Below, piece after piece: positions 1 through 6,670 of a stretch of 40,610 nt of DNA. The translations under genes and the position numbers were made by a program. This DNA comes from BMS3ABIN04 sp965554225. GTDB taxonomy: Bacteria; Bacteroidota; Ignavibacteria; Ignavibacteriales; Melioribacteraceae. The first letter of the stretch is position 1, and every line of letters begins with the position of its first letter. Location of the stretch: positions 1 to 40,610 of the forward strand of contig CBEVZC010000015.1 in assembly GCA_965554225.1 (NCBI GenBank), read 5' to 3'. Under the pieces are notes generated by a model that searched no databases, was not told the origin of the DNA, and saw only the letters and a program-made list of their open reading frames with translations.

Positions 1-95
1 AATCTATTATTTTAAAAAGTATATAATTTTCATTAACAATTTTGTAAATTATCCGATAATAAAATTAAGTTAAGACAATAATAGGTAATTTATAT

Positions 96-500
96 ATGAG
101 TGATTTAACTTCAACAAAACCCAGACTTTTAGTAGTAGAAGATGATTATGAAAATCAAAAATTTCTGCAAATTTTTTTAAGAAGAAAATTCGACTTGGAA
201 ATTTGTGATTCCGCAGAAACATTCTACGAAAAATTAAACAAATCCAAATTTGATATTATCCTTATGGATATTTCATTAAGAGGGAAAAAAGACGGGCTTC
301 AGCTTACTAGAGAAATTAGGCAGACTGAAGAATATAAGGATTTACCTGTTGTCGGCCTTTCCGCTCACGCGTTCCAAAAGGATAAAGATAATGCATACAA
401 TGCCGGCGTTGATGTGTTTTTAACAAAGCCTGTACAAAATGATGTTCTTATGAACACACTCGTAAAAACTTTGGAAGAAAAATCCGGTATTCAAGCATAA
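96..500 (+). CDS. single-domain response regulator (CheY-like receiver)
   Basis: The 134-residue protein is a lone receiver domain with no output domain. The acidic pair is E15/D16-D17, the phospho-acceptor is D58 in a hydrophobic strand (ILMDIS), the Ser/Thr switch is S89 and the conserved Lys is K111 in the TKP motif. All sites needed for phosphorylation are present, so it should accept phosphate from a histidine kinase and act by protein contact, as CheY, Spo0F or DivK do. No kinase gene is adjacent, so the partner is unknown. The ATG follows a weakly purine-rich stretch, and a strong hairpin terminator lies just after the stop, so it is probably transcribed alone. The receiver assignment is firm; its role is not known. 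Confidence 0.93.
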   Translation: MSDLTSTKPRLLVVEDDYENQKFLQIFLRRKFDLEICDSAETFYEKLNKSKFDIILMDISLRGKKDGLQLTREIRQTEEYKDLPVVGLSAHAFQKDKDNAYNAGVDVFLTKPVQNDVLMNTLVKTLEEKSGIQA

Positions 501-524
501 GATAAAATTTAAAGCATCCTGGAG

Positions 525-555
525 AAAGACTGCTCCGGTAGTCTTTTTCTTTTTT
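525..555 (+). terminator. rho-independent terminator after the response regulator
   Basis: AAAGACT (525-531) pairs with AGTCTTT (540-546) across an 8-nt loop and is followed by a T-rich run. It sits 25 nt past the stop of the response regulator. Confidence 0.85.
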
Positions 556-673
556 AAATAAACTGCAATTCTTTATAGTTCCCTTCATAAATCTTTGCTA
601 TTTTTCCATATAATCTTTAGTAACATTTTTCTCTTTTTATGCGTCTAAAGAAAAAATTAAACCGGAAATAAAA

Positions 674-1552
674 ATGAGTATTACAAAGATAACTATCGTA
701 TTATTTTTAGCATGTGTGTTTCAGTCAAATTTACTTGCTCAAAGAAAGATCAATGATATAAGTAGTAGTATTTTCAATACTGATGAAAACTCAAGACCGT
801 TTATTGAACTAAATTACGGAATTAGCACATTGCGTCATAAAAATGTTTCAGCCAAGTTTAAAAACCCGGGATTAGCCGGAATAAGAATTGGCTATGCAAC
901 AATTAAGAAACAAAAAGAAAATGATATTTTAGAAGAAAATGAGAGTTATATTTTTGCTTCTTATTTAACGAGCGATCTTAATTTTAATACTGAATCCGGA
1001 ATAAAAGTAAATCCCGACGGATGGAATTTAGGTTTTGGTAACAAAGACGGTTTCGGCTATAAACTGAACAATTTCGCAATTATACCTTACATACAAAGCT
1101 CTATTTTTTGGTCGAACATAAAAACGGCGCTGCCCGATATCAGGACATTTTCTGGAGATTTCTATAATAAGCAAACTAGCGATGCGCTGAGCTATTACGA
1201 CGGTTCATTTCGTTTTGGAACAAGCTCTGAAGCAGGCATTGATATAAATTTTAGTCAATTAATTTCTTTTTCAGGTTCTTATGAAACGGCAGTTATTTTT
1301 CCGAGACATCTATTTTGGAAACAGGTGGGAAGTTATTTCTTGGAAAACTTCAGTTTAGTTGTAGCAGATTATTTTGTTGAAGAAGTAATGAAGTCTACTC
1401 CGGCAGCAGGACCAATTATAAACTTCTTTCTTAAAAACGGTTTGTCGTATGCTTTTTATCAATTAAAAAGAGATAAAATGAACTGGCCGTTTGCTTCTAC
1501 CGCACCGTTAACTTATGAAACACTTAAATTTGGGATTGAGTTTACTTTTTGA
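674..1552 (+). CDS. secreted protein, probable outer-membrane beta-barrel
   Basis: The 292-residue protein opens with a typical Sec signal peptide: a short basic start, a hydrophobic core at about residues 5-20 and a likely cleavage after LLAQ near residue 23. The mature part has many alternating aromatic/polar stretches and ends in EFTF, with a C-terminal Phe as in proteins inserted by the BAM machinery. I do not recognise a named family. It stands alone between the response-regulator terminator and a decayed transporter. A barrel in the outer membrane is an inference from the signal peptide and C-terminus; the protein could instead be periplasmic. Function unknown. Confidence 0.8.
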   Translation: MSITKITIVLFLACVFQSNLLAQRKINDISSSIFNTDENSRPFIELNYGISTLRHKNVSAKFKNPGLAGIRIGYATIKKQKENDILEENESYIFASYLTSDLNFNTESGIKVNPDGWNLGFGNKDGFGYKLNNFAIIPYIQSSIFWSNIKTALPDIRTFSGDFYNKQTSDALSYYDGSFRFGTSSEAGIDINFSQLISFSGSYETAVIFPRHLFWKQVGSYFLENFSLVVADYFVEEVMKSTPAAGPIINFFLKNGLSYAFYQLKRDKMNWPFASTAPLTYETLKFGIEFTF

Positions 1553-1680
1553 TTTACAAATGATGAAGGTACTGATGTTGTACTTTATAGTTAAAGTTTA
1601 ACAAATTAAATATCGCACACAGTATAATTGCTTAGTCTTTTGTAATTAGAGGGAAACAAAGTGATTACTGCAAAATAAAA

Positions 1681-2414
1681 CGCAGAGATATTCTTGTAAT
1701 TTTAGAAGCACTTGCCGCCAATGCCGGATCGGCATTAACACCTTTCGGTAATCCCCAAAATCTTTTTATTTACTGGACTTCCAATCATTCTCCGCTATAA
1801 TTTATCTTATCAATTGTACCATTTTCATTCGTTTTTCTCTGCCTTCTTGTCATTTCAACTTTTATTGTAAAAACCAAAAGCGCTCAACAACATCCGGAAG
1901 GGATTAAAAAAGTTGGGAAACCTTCTTATATTTATGGATTATTATTGATTATCCTCCTTTTAATCGTTCTTCATTTTTTACCGGTATTAACTGGTCTTCT
2001 TGTTATTTTTTATGCTTTATTATTTGATAGAAAAAGCCTTATGGTTGATTATGCACTGTTGTTAAGCTTCTTTTTCGGACTTGCGGAAAATATGAAAATT
2101 GTTTTAGCAGCTGAAATATCGCATTCCGAGCATGTATTCATTTTTCTGCTCTTGCCAGTCAAATTATTAGTAATGTCCCCACGGCACTATTATTCGCAAA
2201 ATTTACTCCTCACTGGAAAGCATTACTCTGGGGAACAAACGTCGGCGGGTTCGGTAGTTTAGTAGGATCACTAGCAAATTTAATTGCTTACAAGTTTTAT
2301 GTCACAAACAAAAGCACAAACAATTCAAAGTCATTTACGCTTAAATTCCTTACAATCGGATACTTGGCTTTTTCCGTTGGCATTGCTTTATATTTTATTT
2401 TAGAAAAATTGTAA
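1681..2414 (+). pseudogene. SLC13/ArsB-NhaD-type anion transporter remnant
   Basis: Joining frames gives the C-terminal part of an SLC13/ArsB-type permease. Recognisable segments are NAGSALTPFGNPQNLFIY (from about 1720), FGLAENMK (about 2075-2100) and, after a frame change, SNVPTALLF followed by GTNVGGFGSLVGSLAN to a natural stop at 2412-2414. There are three lesions. The N-terminal portion is absent. A TAA interrupts the frame at 1798-1800. One T is missing from the run at 2141-2145: restoring it joins HVFIF to SALASQIISNVP exactly. An open frame from a TTG at 1945 to 2262 exists but only covers the middle and ends in frameshifted residues. A family member of about 400 residues would be expected; some 245 codons remain. 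Sequencing error could explain the single-base loss, but not all three lesions. Confidence 0.85.
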
Positions 2415-2805
2415 TGGTATAGCATGCTGTAAACTTAAATTGCTTATAAATTTATATTTAACTTTTATCTTTTCTTTAAAGTAATTTTGCCAGAACCACC
2501 CAAAGCAGGCATTTAACATTTAGCTGTTGAATTAGCTGAAATTTTTATTTAAGTTGCAAAAAGAAGACTAGACTAGAAAACCATAGTAGGTGTATTGTTA
2601 CTCCCTATACTTAATTGCAGTATTCTTCTCATGTATTGAAGTGCATTAGTTATATGAAAATGTATTGCACCGTTCCATAAAATGGTTTATTTGAATATAG
2701 AATCAATTTGACAGCTGCGCTAGCTTGTGTTGACTTTCTCACACCGGAGGTAGAGGCAACTAAAGAGCAAATGTGCAACGAGTATTACAACTCTAAGGAG
2801 ATAAA
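2415..2805. other. 391-bp stretch without a recognised gene
   Basis: No convincing coding sequence in either direction. It holds a loose imperfect inverted repeat at about 2618-2660 and, at its right end, a good ribosome-binding site (AAGGAG, about 2795-2800) for the acyltransferase. It is probably decayed DNA plus the acyltransferase promoter. Confidence 0.5.
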
Positions 2806-3369
2806 ATGCGTCGGATTATTAATAGTATTCAATGGAGATTAAGAACCTTTTTTATAAAAATATATTTAAGGAAGAAGAATGTAAAATTTGCTGCATGTCC
2901 CTCTTTTTCCGGTCACTGGCCTGAAATAAAAAATGAAGGAACTTTTATAATTGGTCCGAACTGTTCCTTTAATTCATTTCGACTAAGGCAACACTTCACT
3001 GTTAAGAAAAATGGCGTATTAAAAATTGAGAAAGGTGCACGTTTTAACGATGGAGTGAATCTTTGTGCTGCACAATATATTAAAATCGGTCATCACGCAA
3101 GGATTGGGGACATGACATATATTTACGATACTGATTTTCACCAAATATCTCCTGAGAACCCGGCAAAATGCGAACCTGTTTTAATAGGAAATAATACATG
3201 GATATGTTCAAAATCTATGATTTTACCTGGAGCCGTTATCGGTGATCACACTGTAATTGCTGCCGGATCAGTAGTAACTGGAAAAATTCCCGCCAAGAGT
3301 TTAGCTGCCGGCGTTCCTGCAAAAGTAGTAAAAACCTTAAATATACATGACGATTGGTTAAGAAAATAA
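2806..3369 (+). CDS. WbbJ/LbetaH-type hexapeptide acyltransferase
   Basis: The 187-residue protein is a left-handed beta-helix acyltransferase of the maltose/nodulation O-acetyltransferase type. Hexapeptide repeats run from about residue 45 to 170, with clear turns at IKIGHHARIGD, VLIGNNTWI and GAVIGDHTVIAAGSVVTG, closing with the usual AGVPAKVVK near residue 170. The catalytic-type His is likely H112, in the DTDFH segment just before the acceptor loop. Members transfer acetyl or another acyl group from acyl-CoA to sugars of surface polysaccharide. The exact acceptor cannot be read from sequence. AAGGAG sits 6-7 nt before the ATG. No glycosyltransferase genes are nearby, so it looks like a stand-alone accessory gene among decayed neighbours. 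Confidence 0.88.
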   Translation: MRRIINSIQWRLRTFFIKIYLRKKNVKFAACPSFSGHWPEIKNEGTFIIGPNCSFNSFRLRQHFTVKKNGVLKIEKGARFNDGVNLCAAQYIKIGHHARIGDMTYIYDTDFHQISPENPAKCEPVLIGNNTWICSKSMILPGAVIGDHTVIAAGSVVTGKIPAKSLAAGVPAKVVKTLNIHDDWLRK

Positions 3370-3519
3370 AATTTTGTTAAATCATATAAACTATTCAGTT
3401 ATAGATAAATATACTTCATGCCGCAATTACTTTTTCACAGAAAAATATTTGTAAATTTACAATTCGGAAACCAAAGAAAATTTATCGAATATAATGCAGC
3501 ACGCAGCATATTTAAACCT

Positions 3520-3528
3520 TTGTAGGGC
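3520..3528. repeat. left arm of a 9-bp inverted repeat around 3.5-4.3 kb
   Basis: TTGTAGGGC here is the exact reverse complement of GCCCTACAA at 4252-4260. The two bracket the membrane-protein gene and the TfoX remnant. Just before it is ATGCAGCACGCAGCAT (about 3494-3509), itself nearly palindromic. Confidence 0.6.
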
Positions 3529-3546
3529 ATTTATTACAGAAAAAAT

Positions 3547-3990
3547 ATGGACATCATTAAATTAAATTTATTAGGAGCATATATTGCTATTATAATACTG
3601 TTTACAAGCAGTTTAATATTTATTTTCAGAATAACTAATCATCAAACTGCAGAATATTGGACTGGAATCGTTTTTATGCTGACTGCATTCCCAATAATTT
3701 ACTTGATTTATTCATCATCACATATTGAAAGACCTAAATTGTATTACATTCAGTTAGTATTAATGATTGGATTTATTATTCTTGAATTGTTGCTTGACTA
3801 TATTTTCAAGGTTGACTTTCGACATACAAAATGGATGGCAATATCATATGTAATGTTTTTCTTTGCAAGCACAGGTGGTATGATTGGTGTTGCCTCACAA
3901 GCTGGAAAAGCTTGGTCGATTAGTGCAGTTATACTTTTCCTAATAATGGCTGCTCTTGCTTTTATACAACGAGCAAAAACCGGATTGTAA
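3547..3990 (+). CDS. small four-helix membrane protein, unknown function
   Basis: The 147-residue protein is almost entirely hydrophobic, with four likely membrane helices at about residues 8-28, 38-56, 66-86 and 95-145 (the last stretch may hold two). There is no signal peptide and no catalytic motif, and I recognise no family. The stop at 3988-3990 is followed in the same frame by the TfoX-domain remnant. The ATG lies 18 nt after the inverted repeat arm at 3520-3528. The downstream neighbour is decayed and the block is bracketed by inverted repeats, so it may have arrived as a mobile unit. That is inference only. Confidence 0.65.
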   Translation: MDIIKLNLLGAYIAIIILFTSSLIFIFRITNHQTAEYWTGIVFMLTAFPIIYLIYSSSHIERPKLYYIQLVLMIGFIILELLLDYIFKVDFRHTKWMAISYVMFFFASTGGMIGVASQAGKAWSISAVILFLIMAALAFIQRAKTGL

Positions 3991-4232
3991 AATAAAATTA
4001 CAGACTTATCAAATAGAGGAAAAATTCTTGCTGACAAATTGAATATGATAGAAATAAAGAATGAGCAAGATTTAAAAGAAATAGGGAGTAAAAATGTCAT
4101 AATCAAATTGTGACATTTGGAAAAAACTGTGCTTGTATAAATATGACTTATGCATTTGAAGGAGCCATTAAAGGAATTAGGTGGCACGGACTTGATGATA
4201 TTAGAAAACAAGAATTGAAAGAATTTTACTGA
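3991..4232 (+). pseudogene. TfoX/Sxy C-terminal domain remnant
   Basis: The frame after the preceding stop reads TDLSNRGKILADKLN, then a helix ending DLKEIGSKNVIIKL and a TGA at 4111-4113. The next frame continues CACINMTYAFEGAIKGIRW and HGLDDIRKQELKEFY to a stop at 4230-4232. This matches the TfoX_C layout (DLPNIGK...LKEIG...A-L-ALEGAI-GIRWH...), a helix-hairpin-helix-like domain of about 80 residues found in competence-related TfoX/Sxy proteins or alone. One missing A in the run at 4105-4107 (ATCAAATTGTG for ATCAAAATTGTG) restores one frame. There is no start codon ahead of the domain, so it is not expressed as a normal protein. It is broken either by decay or by sequence error plus loss of the start. 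Confidence 0.82.
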
Positions 4233-4251
4233 AGGTTGAAAAAATAAAAAC

Positions 4252-4260
4252 GCCCTACAA
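4252..4260. repeat. right arm of the 9-bp inverted repeat
   Basis: GCCCTACAA lies 20 nt after the TfoX remnant stop, the reverse complement of the arm at 3520-3528. The match weakly extends outward on one side (GGC.TTT.T). No matching partner is seen within 150 nt to the right, so a complete integron attC site cannot be claimed. Confidence 0.6.
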
Positions 4261-4407
4261 CACAAATTATATCATGAATTTATTCCAAATCACTGATGAT
4301 GAAAAAAATCATATTGAGAAAAACATTTAGCCTAAAATCAGAATAATTTCTTAAACAAAAAAACTCCTCCAATATTTTATGAATTTGGGTTTGCTTTTTA
4401 CTGATTC

Positions 4408-4425
4408 AGTACGTATTTTAGTACT
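4408..4425. promoter_or_regulatory. likely operator of the yefM-yoeB pair
   Basis: AGTAC (4408-4412) and GTACT (4421-4425) form an inverted repeat 26 nt before the antitoxin ATG. The two GTAC cores are 12 bp apart centre to centre. In E. coli the YefM-YoeB operator has two TGTACA-cored palindromes, also 12 bp apart. The sequence is observed; the operator role is inferred. Confidence 0.6.
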
Positions 4426-4451
4426 TAAATAATAACCTAAGGTAATAAAAA

Positions 4452-4709
4452 ATGATTGCAGCAAATTATACAGAATTCCGTACAGGGCTTAAAAAGTTTC
4501 TCAATAGTGTAGAAGAAGATAATGAAACTTTGATTATCAAAAGAGGGAAAGGAAAAGGGGCAGTAATGATTTCATTAGATGAATACAATTCAATAATGGA
4601 AACTGTTCATTTATTAAGTACCAAAGCAAATGCTGATAGACTTTATGAATCAATTCAACAAATGAAAGAAGGAAAAGGAATTCAAAAAGAATTGATTAAA
4701 GAGCAGTGA
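4452..4709 (+). CDS. yefM: YefM/Phd-family antitoxin
   Basis: The 85-residue protein has the YefM/Phd fold signature: N-terminal MIAANYTEFRTGLKKFLNSV, the central strand TLIIKRGKGKGAVMISLDEYN, then a long charged C-terminal helix (residues about 50-85) that would wrap and neutralise the toxin. In this family the N-terminal half binds DNA and represses its own operon, with the toxin as co-repressor. Its stop overlaps the toxin start by 4 bp (GTGA at 4706-4709), the usual coupled arrangement. The paired operator-like palindromes at 4408-4425 lie directly upstream. The antitoxin looks complete and the family call is firm. Confidence 0.93.
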   Translation: MIAANYTEFRTGLKKFLNSVEEDNETLIIKRGKGKGAVMISLDEYNSIMETVHLLSTKANADRLYESIQQMKEGKGIQKELIKEQ

Positions 4710-4969
4710 GAATAATATTTACAAAAAACTCTTGGGAAGATTATATTTCTTGGCAATCGGAAGATAAAAAAATGCTCAGAAAAATAAATGAGCTAATAAG
4801 AGAAATACAGAAAACTCCTTTCGATGGACGTGGCAAACCGGAACCATTAAAATATGATTTGGCGGGATTTTGGTCGAGACGAATTGATAGGGAACATCGT
4901 TTAGTTTACCAGTTTCATAAAAATGAAATTTTAATTTACAGTTGTAGATTTCATTATGATAAATACTAA
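4706..4969 (+). CDS. yoeB: YoeB/Txe-family mRNA interferase toxin
   Basis: The 87-residue protein matches YoeB in length and in every catalytic position: E46, R65, H83 and Y84 fall at the same numbers as in E. coli YoeB. Diagnostic segments are GKPEPLKYDLAGFWSRRI, EHRLVYQF and CRFHY near the C-terminus. YoeB binds the ribosomal A site and cleaves mRNA, halting translation unless bound by YefM. It starts with GTG, inside the antitoxin stop region, so its translation is probably coupled to the antitoxin. The intact active site suggests a functional toxin. It sits 58 bp from the convergent lpd gene, with no obvious hairpin between. Confidence 0.95.
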   Translation: MRIIFTKNSWEDYISWQSEDKKMLRKINELIREIQKTPFDGRGKPEPLKYDLAGFWSRRIDREHRLVYQFHKNEILIYSCRFHYDKY

Positions 4970-5027
4970 ATCAGATTAAGTTCAGCTTATCATAGAGCTT
5001 GAACCAAACTACTGTTAGAATACCTTT

Positions 5028-6443
5028 CTATTTTCTCTTCGGTTTATACAAATGTGTAGTATGTCCGAAAAACAATTCTGCAGATTCCATCACGGTCTCC
5101 GAAAGCGTTGGGTGCGGATGTATTGTTAACGAGACATCTTTTGCCAAAGCAGCCATTTCAACTGCAAGCGTTCCTTCAGCTATTAATTCGCCAGCTCCGG
5201 GTCCAACAATTCCCATTCCCAATGCACGCTCAGTTTTAGGATCAAAAATTAATTTGGTTAGCCCGTCAAAACGATCGAGAGTTGTTGCTCTTCCGCTTGC
5301 CGCCCATGGGAAACGGGTAACTTCAACTTCAATGCCCCTTTCTTTAGCTTCATTTTCCGTTATACCGGTCCAAGCAAGTTCAGGATCGGTAAATACAACT
5401 GCGGGAATTGCCGCAGGTTCGAATGCCACTTTATTTCCCAATATTGCTTCTACCGCAACTTTTCCTTCGGCAGAAGCTTTATGTGCAAGCATTGCTCCGC
5501 CTACAATATCCCCAATTGAGTAAATTACCGGATCGTCGGTTTGCATTTTTTCATTAACAATTACAAAACCGTGTTTATTAACTTTAATTTCCGTGTTTTC
5601 AATTCCAAGCCCTTCTGTTATCACTCTTCTACCTACTGAAACTAAAACTTTATCAAAAACTTGCTCGGGCTCTTTTATCGATTCCCCTTCAAGTTTAACT
5701 TTAATTCCTTTCTTGGTTTCCGTAAGAGAAGTAACCTTTGTGTTTAAAAGAATTGAGTCGAATCTTTTTTGAAGAGTTCTTGTTAAAACATCAACCAAAT
5801 CCTTATCAGCACCTGGCAACAGCGACGGCATCATTTCTACTACCGTTACTTTGCTTCCTAATGCAGAATACACCGAACCCATTTCGAGTCCGATATAACC
5901 GCCGCCAAGCACTAAAAGTTTTTCCGGAACACTTTCTAATTCCAACGCTTCCCGGGATGTCATAACATTAGGAGAATCGATAGAAATTCCCGGGATTTTA
6001 GTAGGAACCGAACCGGTAGCTAATATTGCATTATCAAACGAAAGCTCCTCCATGCTTCCGTCTGATCTATCAATTACAATTGTATTAGAATTTACGAATG
6101 AAGCTCTTCCTTGTATATAAGTTATTTTTCTTTGTTTAGTCAGAAGCCCCAATCCGCCGGTTAGTTTTGTTACGACCTTCTTTTTAAATCTACGAAGTTT
6201 ATCGAGATCAATCTCAGGTTTACCAAAAGTTATTCCCCATTTTTTAGCTTCTTCGGCTTCGCTTATTAATTTTGCAACATGCAGAAGCGCTTTCGAAGGG
6301 ATGCATCCGCGATAAAGACAAACACCTCCGGGATTCTTCTCTAAATCAATTAAAGTTACCTGCATTCCTAAATCCGCAGCATGAAAAGCAGCTGCATAAC
6401 CGCCGGGCCCGCCGCCAATAACCGCAAGTTGCGTTTTACTCAT
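5028..6443 (-). CDS. lpd: dihydrolipoamide dehydrogenase (E3)
   Basis: The 471-residue flavoprotein has an N-terminal FAD-binding GGGPGG loop (residues 10-15), the redox-active disulfide C42-x4-C47 in GGVCLYRGCIPSKALL, a second NAD-binding loop (GGGYIGLEMGS, about 180-190) and the C-terminal HPHPTLSE motif whose His-Glu pair acts as the active-site base across the dimer. It reoxidises dihydrolipoamide on E2, passing electrons to NAD+. It is the last gene of the aceE-aceF-lpd cluster on the minus strand, separated from aceF by 227 bp that hold degenerate repeats. It may therefore have its own promoter and could also serve other 2-oxoacid complexes. Length and motifs are standard. Confidence 0.97.
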   Translation of the reverse strand: MSKTQLAVIGGGPGGYAAAFHAADLGMQVTLIDLEKNPGGVCLYRGCIPSKALLHVAKLISEAEEAKKWGITFGKPEIDLDKLRRFKKKVVTKLTGGLGLLTKQRKITYIQGRASFVNSNTIVIDRSDGSMEELSFDNAILATGSVPTKIPGISIDSPNVMTSREALELESVPEKLLVLGGGYIGLEMGSVYSALGSKVTVVEMMPSLLPGADKDLVDVLTRTLQKRFDSILLNTKVTSLTETKKGIKVKLEGESIKEPEQVFDKVLVSVGRRVITEGLGIENTEIKVNKHGFVIVNEKMQTDDPVIYSIGDIVGGAMLAHKASAEGKVAVEAILGNKVAFEPAAIPAVVFTDPELAWTGITENEAKERGIEVEVTRFPWAASGRATTLDRFDGLTKLIFDPKTERALGMGIVGPGAGELIAEGTLAVEMAALAKDVSLTIHPHPTLSETVMESAELFFGHTTHLYKPKRK

Positions 6444-6543
6444 TATTTATTCTCCAATTTTATTATCTTGCTCATATCTTAGTCTTATTCTTCTCTTATT
6501 TAGAGGATCCTAGGACAAACCTGAATGACACATTCTCTTTGCC

Positions 6544-6630
6544 ATGCCGAATTTTGATCCGGCATCTCAAGGAATCAAATTATTGATTGTATAGAAATCC
6601 CGGTATTCGTCATTCAACAAAACCGGAATG
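6544..6630. repeat. degenerate intergenic inverted repeats (REP-like)
   Basis: ATGCCG (6544-6549) pairs with CGGCAT (6560-6565), and CCGGT (6600-6604) pairs with ACCGG (6622-6626), with weaker outer pairing. A similar ATGCCGGT/ACCGGCAT hairpin occurs at 38750-38781. They fill the gap between aceF and lpd and look like worn copies of a dispersed intergenic repeat. A role in mRNA stability is possible but not shown. Confidence 0.45.
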
Positions 6631-6670
6631 AAATAAAAACAGATTAAAAAAAACTATTAAATATTCTTTC

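Noticed and set aside
1945..2262. 105-codon TTG-started frame as a novel membrane peptide
   Set aside because: It is the middle of the decayed SLC13/ArsB transporter; its last 40 residues are frameshifted sequence.
3520..4260. complete integron attC sites
   Set aside because: The 9-mers are inverted and suggestive, but the GTTRRRY core and a foldable attC are not visible.
3798..4265. 155-codon minus-strand frame across the membrane protein end and TfoX remnant
   Set aside because: Antisense to a sensible membrane protein and to the TfoX remnant; no recognisable motif.
4999..5523. 174-codon open frame on the plus strand over the end of lpd
   Set aside because: Antisense to a well-conserved E3 gene; low-complexity Ser/Ala/Pro translation with no family resemblance.
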